DNA of 64,000 nt from Candidatus Nucleicultrix amoebiphila FS5 (GCF_002117145.1 NZ_CP008743.1:930001-994000); one strand, 5' to 3'; shown: positions 18,412 to 27,556, counted from the first letter of the stretch. Program-made: numbers and translations. Notes: generated by a model not told the origin, from the letters alone.

Positions 18412-19164
18412 ATGGGTTTCGATCACATTGTAAAATCTTATGATGAAGACCTAAAATTCCTAAACACAAAGATTAGGGATATGGGCAAAATGGCCCAACA
18501 GCAACTTAAAAAATCTATTCAAGCGATTGTTGAACGCAATGCAGCGCTTGGCACACAAATTATTGAGAGTGATCCAGAGATCGATAAGATTGAGCATGAT
18601 ATTGATACATTTGCTATTCGCATGATTGCTTTACGTCAACCCGTTGCTAAAGATCTGCGTCACGTTGTAAGCGCACTTAAAGTTTCAAGTCATATTGAAA
18701 GAATTGCCGACTATGCAACGAATATTGCTCGTCGAGCGATTACTCTTTCAGCCATGCCGCAAATTCTTTCACCTCATGTTATCATTCGCATGGCCGACGT
18801 CACCGGAGAAATGATACGTGACGTCATTAATGCTTATATTGCTGGCGATGACAAAAAAGCCCTTCAAGTGTGGCAAAGGGACACAGAGGTCGATGAAATA
18901 TATCTCAGCTATCTTCGCGAACTTTTGACTTATATGATGGAAGACCCACGTAATATTGGTCCTTGTACGGAGTTGCTATTTGTTGTTAAAAACCTAGAAC
19001 GCATCGGCGATCATACAACAAACATTGCTGAAATGGTTCACTATTACACTCACGGCACTTCAATTCAAGAAAAACGCCCCAAAGGGAAAAAGCCCGATTC
19101 TCAAAATAAATCTACACCGAAATCTTCTTCTTCGTCTCCAAAATCCGATCGTAAGAAGAGTTAA
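18412..19164 (+). CDS. phoU: phosphate transport regulator PhoU
   Basis: Cytosolic regulator linking Pst activity to phosphate signalling, 250 residues. Two PhoU helical bundles are visible, with the repeated metal-site motif as EHDIDTFAIRMIALRQPVA near 60, HIERIADYATNIARRA near 95 and LERIGDHTTNIAEMV near 200. The last 35 residues are an extra low-complexity tail rich in lysine, serine and proline, not part of the usual fold. AGGAGG sits before the ATG. The tail overlaps the end of nagZ on the other strand by 53 bases. No phoB or phoR follows. Confidence 0.95.
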   Translation: MGFDHIVKSYDEDLKFLNTKIRDMGKMAQQQLKKSIQAIVERNAALGTQIIESDPEIDKIEHDIDTFAIRMIALRQPVAKDLRHVVSALKVSSHIERIADYATNIARRAITLSAMPQILSPHVIIRMADVTGEMIRDVINAYIAGDDKKALQVWQRDTEVDEIYLSYLRELLTYMMEDPRNIGPCTELLFVVKNLERIGDHTTNIAEMVHYYTHGTSIQEKRPKGKKPDSQNKSTPKSSSSSPKSDRKKS

Positions 19165-20152
19165 TTTGCTCTTCTGATAATCGCCCACTCTGCACTGCCT
19201 CTAATACAAGATTGTTTAAATACCTTCGACTATCATGTGATTCAACTAAAGTTTTCGCCTCGGGTGAAGCAGCTTGATTAAATGAATACAGTAACAAATC
19301 ATGACCTGATGTCAGAGATAAAATTAAAGCATCATTAATTGTATAATTTTGCTGAATAGCGCCCATGGCTAAATCATCAGTAATCACTAAACCTTTGAAT
19401 TTCAGCTCTTGTTTAAGAAGCGCCGTTATTTTTTCCCGTTGAAAAGCTGCGGGTAAATCCTTATGCCACTTGCGATGCCATAAATGTCCAGTCATCACAA
19501 AATCGGTCAGGTTTTCTTGAATTAAAGCTTTATAAGGCTCTAATTCTCTTTCTTGCCAAGTCTCGGTAATGTCCACTAAGCCAGCGTGACTATCTGCCAG
19601 GGCCAATCCATGACCGGGAAAATGTTTAAGACACGTGAGAATCCCTTTGTCTTGATGAGCCTTAATAAAGCTACGTCCATAGACGACTACTGTTTCAGGT
19701 TCGGTTCCAAAACTTCGACCATAAGCACCAATGACAGGCGATTGGTCAGAATGCACATCAACAACTGGCGCAAAGGTTAGATTAAGTCCCACTTCTTGTA
19801 GAACGGCAGCTTGTTCTTGATAATATTGATACGCTTCTTCAGGAGAGAATTTTTCTGCTACTGCAAAGGCCGAAAGTCCATCCTGAAAACCATTTTTGGA
19901 GGACAATCGTTGCACTCTCCCCCCCTCTTGATCAACAGATAAAAATAAAGGGAAAGGCGCTTTTAAAGCTTTGATCGTCCCAATCAAATCTTGCAACTGA
20001 TTCTTTTCTTGAATGTTATAGCCAAAAAAAATCAAGCCGCCTATCAATCCTTCTTCTATGTTTTCAAAAAGAGGTTTGAGCGCAGGATCACGAGGATCTA
20101 AGCCTTTAAAACCACATATGAAAAGCTGACCTAATTTACTCTGAAGGGACAT
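19112..20152 (-). CDS. nagZ: beta-N-acetylhexosaminidase NagZ
   Basis: Glycoside hydrolase family 3 enzyme of 346 residues that removes GlcNAc from peptidoglycan fragments during cell-wall recycling in the cytoplasm. It has SVDQEGGRVQRL near 93, the KHFPGHG active-site histidine segment near 185 and the catalytic aspartate region VITDDLAMGAI near 265. There is no signal peptide, which fits the cytosolic family. The 3' end converges on phoU with a 53-base coding overlap, unusual in an otherwise loosely packed region. Confidence 0.94.
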   Translation of the reverse strand: MSLQSKLGQLFICGFKGLDPRDPALKPLFENIEEGLIGGLIFFGYNIQEKNQLQDLIGTIKALKAPFPLFLSVDQEGGRVQRLSSKNGFQDGLSAFAVAEKFSPEEAYQYYQEQAAVLQEVGLNLTFAPVVDVHSDQSPVIGAYGRSFGTEPETVVVYGRSFIKAHQDKGILTCLKHFPGHGLALADSHAGLVDITETWQERELEPYKALIQENLTDFVMTGHLWHRKWHKDLPAAFQREKITALLKQELKFKGLVITDDLAMGAIQQNYTINDALILSLTSGHDLLLYSFNQAASPEAKTLVESHDSRRYLNNLVLEAVQSGRLSEEQINSSYDRILETKKKISV

Positions 20153-20228
20153 GACATCCTTGTCTGTTTACCATTTTATTGCCTATACATTGGTGCGCGA
20201 TTTACTTTCATTCGCAGACATGCCTACA

Positions 20229-21044
20229 CTAGATTTCCGATTCTTTTATGAGCCCATTTTCTTCGAGGTACATACGAATATGACTTATGTTTCCCCTTGA
20301 AAATCCATATCTTTTTGAGATTTCCTGAGGGGATAGTCTCAACATCATCCCATAGGCAACAACCTTATATAGTTCAATTGAATATTTTCGTTCTTTTGCA
20401 GGGATCTCTGAGAGTATTTTTTCAATGGATAGGAAACGTTTTTTTTGTTCTTTCGTCAGAACCTCCAAGTCAAAATCAAAAGATGTGTTTTTGCTAAAAC
20501 GTTGTCCTTTTTTTCTTTCAGTATCTGAAAGCTGTGTTTTCTTTTTCCCTGGAGGATTTGAATTATTTTTTGTTACCTTTTTCTTTCCATGGAAAGCTTT
20601 CGATTCCATGACTGAGTGTGGCCTAATTTTGGCCTTGGGAAAACTTTTTACAGAGCTCGTTTGAGAAAAATCAAAAGCAGGCGTATTTTCCTTTTCAAGG
20701 CTACGCGCGTTTGGTGCTCTATTTTTCGGGGGGCTTAAGTATTCACCAAGATGACATTCTAATTGCTTTAAACGAAGCGAGATTGTATCGACGCCTCCAT
20801 CAAGAAGAGGAAGACACTCTGGAATGGATGACGAGATAAGCACTTCTGAGGGTTTTTCTAAACGAGAATCGAACTCTTCATGAGCAGACGGTTTTTTAGG
20901 TTCATAAACATTCACACGTTTTGTGAAAGAGTGGGGGGAGAGGCTCTCTTCATCAAACCCTCTCAACTGAGAGGCGTGAGTCGCAGAAACACACCCCTTA
21001 AAAAGAATTCCTAGAACAGCAAGCACTGTGATGAATCTATCCAT
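20229..21044 (-). CDS. exported protein with a helix-turn-helix-like C-terminus
   Basis: Hypothetical protein of 271 residues. The N-terminus is a classical signal peptide (ITVLAVLGILFKGCVSATHAS). The middle is low in complexity and basic, with KKKVTKNNSNPPGKKKTQ around 155-175. The last 70 residues form compact predicted helices ending LSPQEISKRYGFSRGNISHIR, which reads like a helix-turn-helix with a recognition helix, then YLEENGLI like the start of a wing. DNA-binding folds are normally cytosolic, so the combination is odd. It could be a secreted nucleic-acid-binding effector, or the helices may bind something else. It stands alone between nagZ and the arn operon. Confidence 0.65.
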   Translation of the reverse strand: MDRFITVLAVLGILFKGCVSATHASQLRGFDEESLSPHSFTKRVNVYEPKKPSAHEEFDSRLEKPSEVLISSSIPECLPLLDGGVDTISLRLKQLECHLGEYLSPPKNRAPNARSLEKENTPAFDFSQTSSVKSFPKAKIRPHSVMESKAFHGKKKVTKNNSNPPGKKKTQLSDTERKKGQRFSKNTSFDFDLEVLTKEQKKRFLSIEKILSEIPAKERKYSIELYKVVAYGMMLRLSPQEISKRYGFSRGNISHIRMYLEENGLIKESEI

Positions 21045-21318
21045 ATATTTCTCTTTTATTATTAATTTTTCAAAATAGTACCATGACGCACCATAGCGTG
21101 ATAGTCGATGAATTTAAAGAAATTACAAAAAAGCGTCTTATGCTAACCCTATAATTTATTTCTAAAAACTACCGCTACCCTTTTTCAGATCCTTTTAAGA
21201 TTGGTTGCCTATACCCCTGCTTTTCTTTAAAACAGAAGAGATAAAATTCATTTTCTAAGTTTTATTTTTAGTTTATTGATGAAGAATCATATATCGCGAC
21301 TCAAGGAAGATCAGCTCA

Positions 21319-22959
21319 ATGACACCGATCAAAACAATCAAAAAAGATCTTATTTCTTTGGTGCTTATTTTTGGTGTCTTTTTTGGTTTTAACCTTGGAG
21401 TTCGACCTTTATCAACACCTGATGAGGGACGTTATGCGGAAATTCCACGAGAGATGGTCGCCAGCGACGATTATGTGACACCCCGTCTCAATGGTGTAAA
21501 ATATTTTGAAAAGCCCCCTCTTATGTATTGGCTGGGGAGTTTGTCCTTAAAAGTTTTCGGTCCTAAAGAATGGGGGTTAAGGCTATGGCCAGCCTTATTT
21601 TCTTTGTTAAGCGTATTGCTGGTATATTTAACGGGAACTTGGATCTACAATCGCTCCGTGGGATGGCTCAGCAGCTTAACTTTGGGAACTTCTCTTCTGT
21701 TTTACAGCCACAGCCAAATCTTAATCTTAGATGGCGCTGTTTCTTTTTTTATTACCCTGTCCCTATTTTCGTTTATTTTAGCTTCCTTATTTCCTAAAAA
21801 GCAAACTCTCGCTTTAGGAATGTTTTATACAGCCATGGCCATGGCAACTCTGAGTAAAGGGCTTATTGGTGCGGTCATTCCCGGTACAATCATTCTTATT
21901 TGGACGAGTGTAACAAAGCAGTGGAAAACTCTTGGGCTCGCGTTTAAGCCTTGGGGAATTTTTCTGTATCTAGCCATCATGTTGCCTTGGCATATTTTAG
22001 TCAGTCTTAAAAATCCAGAATTTCCATACTTTTATTTTATTCAAGAACACCTGTTGCGCTATACAACGACTATGCATGGACGAAAGCAGTTTTTTGGCTT
22101 TTTCATTCTCATTGCAATGTTAGGGTGGTTTCCTTGGATTGGTTTTTTTGGTCCCGTTTTTAAACAGTATTTCAAGAACGCTAAACTATTGCTCTCGAGC
22201 CTTAAAACTGATTTTTTTTGGCTGATCTCCGCTGCTTTTATATTAGCATTTTATTCTGTTTCTAAATCTCAGTTAATTCCCTATGTCCTACCGGTTTTTC
22301 CACCTTTAAGCCTTGTTCTCGGTAAATCTTTATCAACCATAAAAGTCCCCCAATTTAAGGCAGGATTTTATGTATTTCTTGGTATTTCATTTATTTTAGC
22401 AGCCTTGATTCCCTTAGTTATTGTTCAGAGACAAATCGACTACTTGCCTATTTTACCTCATATTATTATAGCCATAGCCATTTTGCTGCTTTCTCCTCCT
22501 CTCGTGTTTCTACTTTTCTTAAAAAAAGGTCCCTTAAAAGCTTTATATGGCATAATGATGGCCTCATTTCTTTTGTGTGTAACAGTTACACAGGTCTGGC
22601 CTACATTTGAAAATCGTTCAATTAAGACTTTAAGCGATCATTTAAAATCATTTTTAACTAGCAATGACCAGGTAATTTGTTATAGACGATATTATCAAGA
22701 TTTACCTTTTTATTTAAATCGCATAGTAAATGTTGTGGGATGGAAAGGTGAGCTAGAGTTTGGTATGGATCAAGAGGATACAAGCGCTTGGATGATGCAA
22801 GAAAGCGATTTTAGGAAACTCTGGCAGAGTCATAAAAAAGTGTATATGGTGACCCGCAAGGAAAGTTATGATTCCTTAAAAAGCGAGGGAATACTTGAAC
22901 TTTTCCCACTTGCGGAGACAAAGGAAGATATTTTAGTGGTTAATAAGGAGCCTCTGTGA
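21319..22959 (+). CDS. arnT: lipid A aminoarabinose transferase ArnT-like
   Basis: GT-C glycosyltransferase of family 39/83 that moves L-Ara4N from undecaprenyl phosphate to lipid A on the periplasmic side of the inner membrane. It has 546 residues and about 12 membrane segments. The catalytic loop after the first segment is RPLSTPDEGRYAEIPREM near residue 30, followed by YFEKPPLMYWLG, both hallmarks of ArnT. The C-terminal soluble domain starts near 440. It is first in a five-gene plus-strand operon whose other members fit Ara4N synthesis. Its stop overlaps the next start (GTGA). Confidence 0.92.
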   Translation: MTPIKTIKKDLISLVLIFGVFFGFNLGVRPLSTPDEGRYAEIPREMVASDDYVTPRLNGVKYFEKPPLMYWLGSLSLKVFGPKEWGLRLWPALFSLLSVLLVYLTGTWIYNRSVGWLSSLTLGTSLLFYSHSQILILDGAVSFFITLSLFSFILASLFPKKQTLALGMFYTAMAMATLSKGLIGAVIPGTIILIWTSVTKQWKTLGLAFKPWGIFLYLAIMLPWHILVSLKNPEFPYFYFIQEHLLRYTTTMHGRKQFFGFFILIAMLGWFPWIGFFGPVFKQYFKNAKLLLSSLKTDFFWLISAAFILAFYSVSKSQLIPYVLPVFPPLSLVLGKSLSTIKVPQFKAGFYVFLGISFILAALIPLVIVQRQIDYLPILPHIIIAIAILLLSPPLVFLLFLKKGPLKALYGIMMASFLLCVTVTQVWPTFENRSIKTLSDHLKSFLTSNDQVICYRRYYQDLPFYLNRIVNVVGWKGELEFGMDQEDTSAWMMQESDFRKLWQSHKKVYMVTRKESYDSLKSEGILELFPLAETKEDILVVNKEPL

Positions 22960-23327
22960 ACAATTCAGCTATATCCCTGATACTGAGCGGTGTTTTGCTC
23001 AATTCACTCGCTCAACTCGCGCTTAAATTTGGGATGCGTACCGTTGGCTATTTTGAAATGTCTTTGGTCAATGCCATTCCTGTAACACTAAAAGTCTTAA
23101 AAAGTCCGGCTCTTTTCTTTGGATTTGGTTGTTATTTTCTCAGCGTTATTTGCTGGATGGCTGCTATTGCACGCGTTGACATAAGTTATGCGTATCCGAT
23201 GACAAGCTTAGGCTATGTCATCACAGCGATCACTGGATACTATATCTTTCAAGAAAATCTCTCCCCCATGCGTATCATGGGAATCGGTGTTATTTTATTA
23301 GGAGTTTATCTTGTCTCACGCAGTTAA
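22956..23327 (+). CDS. small EamA/SMR-type membrane protein, ArnE/ArnF-like flippase subunit
   Basis: Four-segment membrane protein of 123 residues. It resembles the small multidrug resistance/EamA fold used by ArnE and ArnF, which flip undecaprenyl-phosphate-L-Ara4N across the inner membrane. Conserved looks include NSLAQLALKFGM near 15 and ISYAYPMTSLGYVITAITGYYIFQE near 75. Canonical systems use an ArnE-ArnF pair; only one is here, so a homodimer is possible. It starts with GTG in a four-base overlap with arnT. The next gene begins inside its last codons. Confidence 0.85.
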   Translation: MNNSAISLILSGVLLNSLAQLALKFGMRTVGYFEMSLVNAIPVTLKVLKSPALFFGFGCYFLSVICWMAAIARVDISYAYPMTSLGYVITAITGYYIFQENLSPMRIMGIGVILLGVYLVSRS

Positions 23328-24495
23328 GTCTATTTCTGACAACACGGAGTTTTTGCCATTTGCACGTCCTTCCATTAGTGAAGAGGCGATTGCTGATGTG
23401 GTGACGTGTTTGCGTTCTGGTTGGCTCGTCACTGGCCCAAAAGTACAGAAGTTTGAAGAAGATCTGAAAAATTATTTACACTGCCCTTATGCACATACCC
23501 TTACTTCAGCAACGGCTGGCCTTTTTTATGCCGTAGAAGCTTTAGGTATTCAAGCGGGTGATGAAGTTATCACAACACCAATGACTTTCGCCGCCACCGC
23601 TAATTCTATTGCAAAACAAGGGGCAAAACCTGTTTTTGTGGACGTAGAACCTGGCACATATAATATGGATGTGAATCGCATTGAAGACGTGCTGACGAGC
23701 AAAACGAAAGCCATTATGCCCGTCCATTTTTCAGGTCTTCCCGTTGATCTTGATCCTCTCTATGCCCTTGCTAAAAAACATAATCTACGGGTTATTGAAG
23801 ATGCGGCCCATGCTATCGGCGCAGAGTATAAAGGTAAAAAAATTGGTTCTTTTGGTGATATCCAAATTTTCAGCTTTTACGCCAATAAAACAATGACCAC
23901 CGGCGAAGGTGGATGCCTTACATGTGCAGATGAAAACCTTGCTAAAACCATTAGTCTTTATCGTTTTCATGGCATTGATCGTCCTGCTTGGAACCGCTTT
24001 GGCAAAAACGGCAGTCATGAGTACGAGATTGTTTTCCCTGGATATAAAGCGAACATGATGGATATCCAAGCTGCCTTAGGGATCCATCAATTAAAAGATT
24101 TGGATAGCTTTATCGAAAAACGTCAGAAACTGGTTACACGTTACTATGAAAAGCTGGGGGATTGGTCTGAGTTAAAACTTCCTGAATCTCCTACTTACTC
24201 TCACAAACATGGCTGGCATTTATTTGCTGTACAACTGCTTGAGAATAAAGCGGGTCTCAATCGCGATCAGTTTATGGCAGCTATGAAAGAAGAAAACATC
24301 GGAACAGCTCTCCATTATAAAGCCGTCCATTTATTTCCTTATTATCAAAACACCTTTCACTATAAGAGAGGTGACTTTCCCCATGCTGAAGCGATTAGCG
24401 ATAGAATCGTAAGCCTTCCCCTTTTCCCCACTATGACCGAAGCCGACCAAGATCGGGTTATTAAGGCCATGGGTCGCGTATTAAAGAGAGTTTAA
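23311..24495 (+). CDS. arnB: UDP-4-amino-4-deoxy-L-arabinose aminotransferase
   Basis: PLP-dependent sugar aminotransferase of the DegT/DnrJ/EryC1 family, 394 residues, which converts the UDP-4-keto-pentose to UDP-L-Ara4N. It has FLPFARPSISEEAIADV at the start, SATAGLFYAVEALG near 70 and EDAAHAIGAEYKG near 165. The PLP lysine is in SFYANKTMTTGEGG near 195. The start is a TTG overlapping the previous gene by 17 bases; no in-frame ATG precedes the conserved region. Operon context supports arnB over other sugar aminotransferases. Confidence 0.92.
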   Translation: MSHAVKSISDNTEFLPFARPSISEEAIADVVTCLRSGWLVTGPKVQKFEEDLKNYLHCPYAHTLTSATAGLFYAVEALGIQAGDEVITTPMTFAATANSIAKQGAKPVFVDVEPGTYNMDVNRIEDVLTSKTKAIMPVHFSGLPVDLDPLYALAKKHNLRVIEDAAHAIGAEYKGKKIGSFGDIQIFSFYANKTMTTGEGGCLTCADENLAKTISLYRFHGIDRPAWNRFGKNGSHEYEIVFPGYKANMMDIQAALGIHQLKDLDSFIEKRQKLVTRYYEKLGDWSELKLPESPTYSHKHGWHLFAVQLLENKAGLNRDQFMAAMKEENIGTALHYKAVHLFPYYQNTFHYKRGDFPHAEAISDRIVSLPLFPTMTEADQDRVIKAMGRVLKRV

Positions 24496-24496
24496 G

Positions 24497-25480
24497 ATGT
24501 CGAAAGCAGTCTATCTTTCTGTTGTCATCCCCGTTTATAATGAACAAGAGTGTTTAGAAACACTCTACAATCGCTTATTACCTGTACTAGATAAGCTAAA
24601 GTGCAGCTTTGAGGTGATATTTACGAATGATGGCAGCAAAGATCGCTCAAGTCAGATTTTGCGTTCCTTCTTTGAGCGCCGCCCTCAACACATTCGTGTC
24701 ATAGAATTCAATGGTAATTTTGGACAACACATGGCCATTATGGCTGCGTTTGAACGCGCCCGTGGTGAAATCATTATCAACCTAGATGCAGATTTACAAA
24801 ATCCCCCCGAAGAAATTCCCAACCTCCTAAAGGAATTCGAAAAAGGTCATGATTATGTGGGCACCTATCGTTTAAAACGTAATGACTCATGGATCCGAGA
24901 CGCTTCTTCTAAGACGATGAATTATCTGCGGGGCAAATTCACCAATATTCACATTCGTGACCAAGGATGTATGATGCGCGCCTATAGTCGACGCATTGTC
25001 GACCTTATCACGCAGTGTAGCGAAGGATCCACTTTTATTTCTGCATTGGGGTACACATTTGCCATTAATCCTTCAGAAATAGGCATCCCCCATGAACCAC
25101 GACGCGAGGGTGAATCAAAGTACGATCTCTATCGTCTCGTGCGCGTCACATTCGATTTATTTACGAGCTTTTCCTTAGCTCCTCTCCATGCTTTTACAGT
25201 TTTTGGATTTATTGTCTCTGCTCTCAGTGGTGTTTTGGTGGCTTATCTTTTCTTGCGCCGTCTTATCATCGGCCCCGAAGCAGAAGGGCTCTTTACACTT
25301 TTTGCAATTCTCTATTTCCTCGTAAGTGTTGCAATAACAGGTATTGGAATCGTTGGAGAGTACGTTGGACGCACCTATCAAGTTGTTCGGCATCATCCAC
25401 GATTTTTGATCCGAGAGATTTTAGAAGAAGATACCACGGAAGATTCAACCCCTATAAAGAAACAAGCGAGATTGAAATGA
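24497..25480 (+). CDS. arnC: undecaprenyl-phosphate aminoarabinose (formyl) transferase ArnC-like
   Basis: Family 2 membrane glycosyltransferase of 327 residues that places the aminoarabinose unit on undecaprenyl phosphate at the cytosolic face. It has VVIPVYNEQECLETLY at the N-terminus, NFGQHMAIMAAFERA near 75, the DADLQNPPEEIP metal-site region near 100 and GCMMRAYSR near 155. Two C-terminal membrane segments start near residue 230. The canonical enzyme uses the formylated sugar, yet no formyltransferase is encoded here. Its end overlaps the next start by four bases. Confidence 0.92.
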   Translation: MSKAVYLSVVIPVYNEQECLETLYNRLLPVLDKLKCSFEVIFTNDGSKDRSSQILRSFFERRPQHIRVIEFNGNFGQHMAIMAAFERARGEIIINLDADLQNPPEEIPNLLKEFEKGHDYVGTYRLKRNDSWIRDASSKTMNYLRGKFTNIHIRDQGCMMRAYSRRIVDLITQCSEGSTFISALGYTFAINPSEIGIPHEPRREGESKYDLYRLVRVTFDLFTSFSLAPLHAFTVFGFIVSALSGVLVAYLFLRRLIIGPEAEGLFTLFAILYFLVSVAITGIGIVGEYVGRTYQVVRHHPRFLIREILEEDTTEDSTPIKKQARLK

Positions 25481-26520
25481 GCCTTAAAGTCCTTATTCTT
25501 GGTGTAAATGGTTTTATTGGTAACAGCCTCACAGAGCGCATTTTGGCCTCTAAGGACTGGGAAGTCTATGGTATGGACATGGCTTCCGATAAACTAGAAA
25601 ATTGTCTTGATAACCCACGCTTTACTTTCGTCGAAGGCGATATCACCATTAATAAAGAATGGATCGCTTATCACATTAAGAAGTGTGACGTCATCTTGCC
25701 TTTGGTCGCTATTGCGACACCTTCTCTGTATGTGAAAGATCCTCTTAAAGTTTTCGAATTAGATTTTGAAGCTAACTTGGAAATTATTCGCCAATGTGTG
25801 CGCTATAAGAAACGGGTTATTTTCCCATCAACATCAGAAGTCTATGGCATGAGCCAAGACGCTGAATTTAGCGAAGAAGATACAAGCCTTGTTTTGGGCC
25901 CTATCCACAAACAACGCTGGATTTACTCCTGTTCCAAACAACTTCTCGATCGCGTAATTTATGCCTATGGTGTGCATGAACAATTACCTTATACCATCTT
26001 CCGCCCCTTTAATTGGCTAGGACCAAAGCTTGACCGTATTGATGAACATAAAGAAGGAAGCTCACGGGTTGTAACCTTGTTTATCAGTAATATTTTGCAT
26101 CACGGAGAAATTAAGCTCGTCGATGGTGGTAAACAACGCCGATCCTTTACTTACATTGACGACGGTATTGATGCTTTAATTAAAATTATTGAGAATAAGG
26201 ACAATTGTGCCCATCAACGCATCTTTAATATTGGTAATCCCAAAAATGATGTCTCTATTAAGGAATTGGCTGAACTCCTCGTTCAACTGGTCAAAGAATA
26301 CCCAGCCTATAAAAATCTTGCTGATAAAGTGAAGATCTCAACTGTACAAGCTGAAGAACATTATGGTAAACACTATCAAGATTTAGGGTTTAGAGTCCCG
26401 TCCATTCGTAATGCTAAAACCTATTTAGGGTGGGAGCCCAAGATGGACTTAAAGACGGCTCTTTTAAAGACTCTAGATTACCATTTAGATGGTTCAAAAA
26501 GAACCTCTTCTGCCGCTTAA
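25477..26520 (+). CDS. arnA: UDP-glucuronic acid oxidative decarboxylase (ArnA C-terminal half only)
   Basis: Rossmann-fold enzyme of 347 residues that oxidises and decarboxylates UDP-glucuronate to UDP-4-keto-pentose, the first Ara4N step. NAD loop GVNGFIGNSL is near residue 10. The catalytic PSTSEVYG is near 115, YSCSK near 145, FRPFNWLGPKLD near 170 and the PSIRNA arginine near 308; these match the decarboxylase domain of ArnA. The roughly 300-residue N-terminal formyltransferase domain of enterobacterial ArnA is absent; a start codon at the arnC overlap shows the gene is not truncated. It is the last operon gene before tRNA-Leu. Confidence 0.92.
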   Translation: MSLKVLILGVNGFIGNSLTERILASKDWEVYGMDMASDKLENCLDNPRFTFVEGDITINKEWIAYHIKKCDVILPLVAIATPSLYVKDPLKVFELDFEANLEIIRQCVRYKKRVIFPSTSEVYGMSQDAEFSEEDTSLVLGPIHKQRWIYSCSKQLLDRVIYAYGVHEQLPYTIFRPFNWLGPKLDRIDEHKEGSSRVVTLFISNILHHGEIKLVDGGKQRRSFTYIDDGIDALIKIIENKDNCAHQRIFNIGNPKNDVSIKELAELLVQLVKEYPAYKNLADKVKISTVQAEEHYGKHYQDLGFRVPSIRNAKTYLGWEPKMDLKTALLKTLDYHLDGSKRTSSAA

Positions 26521-26564
26521 GACCCTTGATTGACACGTCAAGACAAGGTAGGTTTTAAGCCACC

Positions 26565-26651
26565 GCCCGCTTGGTGGAATTGGTAGACACAACAGACTTA
26601 AAATCTGTCGGCCGAAAGGTCATGCCGGTTCGACTCCGGCAGCGGGCACCA
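26565..26651 (+). tRNA. tRNA-Leu (anticodon UAA)
   Basis: Acceptor arms GCCCGCT and AGCGGGC pair over seven bases, with discriminator A and an encoded CCA. The anticodon stem ACAGA/TCTGT encloses loop CTTAAAA, giving UAA. The T-arm has GGTTCGACTCC. A long variable arm and 87-base length fit a class II leucine tRNA. Confidence 0.97.
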
Positions 26652-26662
26652 CCTCTCTTCTC

Positions 26663-27334
26663 CTATTCTAAGGCAAAAGTGACTGTAATTCGGACACTCA
26701 CGTTTTTGAAGACCCCTGAGGTATCAGTAGGGGAAAGTTTAGAAGCCATAACACGTCCCAGAGGATGAAGTTTTTCTTCACTTTCCTCAATAATTTTTAG
26801 GGTTTTTCCTAATTTTCTCCCCGCCCCTTTGGCCAAAGTCTCAGCTTTAGCATGCGCATCTTCAAAGGCTTCAGGAAAAAGTTCTTTTTGAATCTGGGAT
26901 GTTGTCGTCAAATAATAAGACACACCTTCAGGATCTATCTTAACGCCTTTCTCAAGAAGCTTGAAAGAGCCGTGGGCCAATTGCGTTATTTTATCGATAT
27001 CTTTGATGCGCACTTGGAAATTTTGCGTGGCCATCACGCCTCCTTTTTTATCATAGACTTTATGAACAGTGGGGGGAGAGAATTGAACAGCAGATTGGGG
27101 TACGGTGCTATTCTCAAGGAATTTTAAAATCAATTTCTGGGCTGTTTCAAGAAGTTCAGGTATTTTGGCATAGTGAGCCGACTCTACATTAAAACGCGAT
27201 GTCCACTCAGCCATATCAGGCTTCACTTCCCGTTCTGCATAACCTTGCACTTGAATACTTTCTTCAGCCCTAAGAGGCGAAACAAAAAAAGAGATCCAAA
27301 TAAAATACGTAAAAAACTTTTGAGCCCTACTCAT
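26663..27334 (-). CDS. exported SIMPL (DUF541) domain protein
   Basis: Exported protein of 223 residues. The signal peptide is about residues 1-24 (FFTYFIWISFFVSPLRA), followed by IQVQGYAEREVKPDMAEW, the typical opening of the SIMPL domain. The rest of the domain is visible through FEDAHAKAETLAKGAGRKLGK near 165 and the closing VSVRITVTFALE. Family members are periplasmic or outer-membrane proteins of unclear role, sometimes linked to stress. The frame is open to 27451, but the ATG at 27334 has AGGAG upstream and starts the signal peptide. It converges on tRNA-Leu. Confidence 0.88.
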   Translation of the reverse strand: MSRAQKFFTYFIWISFFVSPLRAEESIQVQGYAEREVKPDMAEWTSRFNVESAHYAKIPELLETAQKLILKFLENSTVPQSAVQFSPPTVHKVYDKKGGVMATQNFQVRIKDIDKITQLAHGSFKLLEKGVKIDPEGVSYYLTTTSQIQKELFPEAFEDAHAKAETLAKGAGRKLGKTLKIIEESEEKLHPLGRVMASKLSPTDTSGVFKNVSVRITVTFALE

Positions 27335-27449
27335 CTTCTTCTCCTGGAAATAAAAATATCCTCTATAAAAACACTCTCTTGTTCTTTTTTGTTTTAAAAA
27401 AGGCTCATTTTTATAAGCAGAAGACTTTTTATTCCTTTTCATAAATATC

Positions 27450-27463
27450 AATAGATATTGACC
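27450..27463. repeat. palindrome upstream of the SIMPL gene
   Basis: Half-sites TCAATA and TATTGA with a two-base centre, about 115 bases before the SIMPL gene start. It could be an operator; a chance match in AT-rich DNA is possible. Confidence 0.25.
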
Positions 27464-27556
27464 CAGCGTGAGCCTTAATCTCTGCTCCTCTTTTCGTGCA
27501 GGGCTTTTAAATCCCCGTTCCGAGAAAACTTAGGAGAACGAATCCAACATAAGCTT

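Noticed and set aside
26571-26768. 65-residue frame starting at tRNA-Leu
   Set aside because: Its first half is a translation of the tRNA gene itself, a common false ORF at leucine tRNAs.
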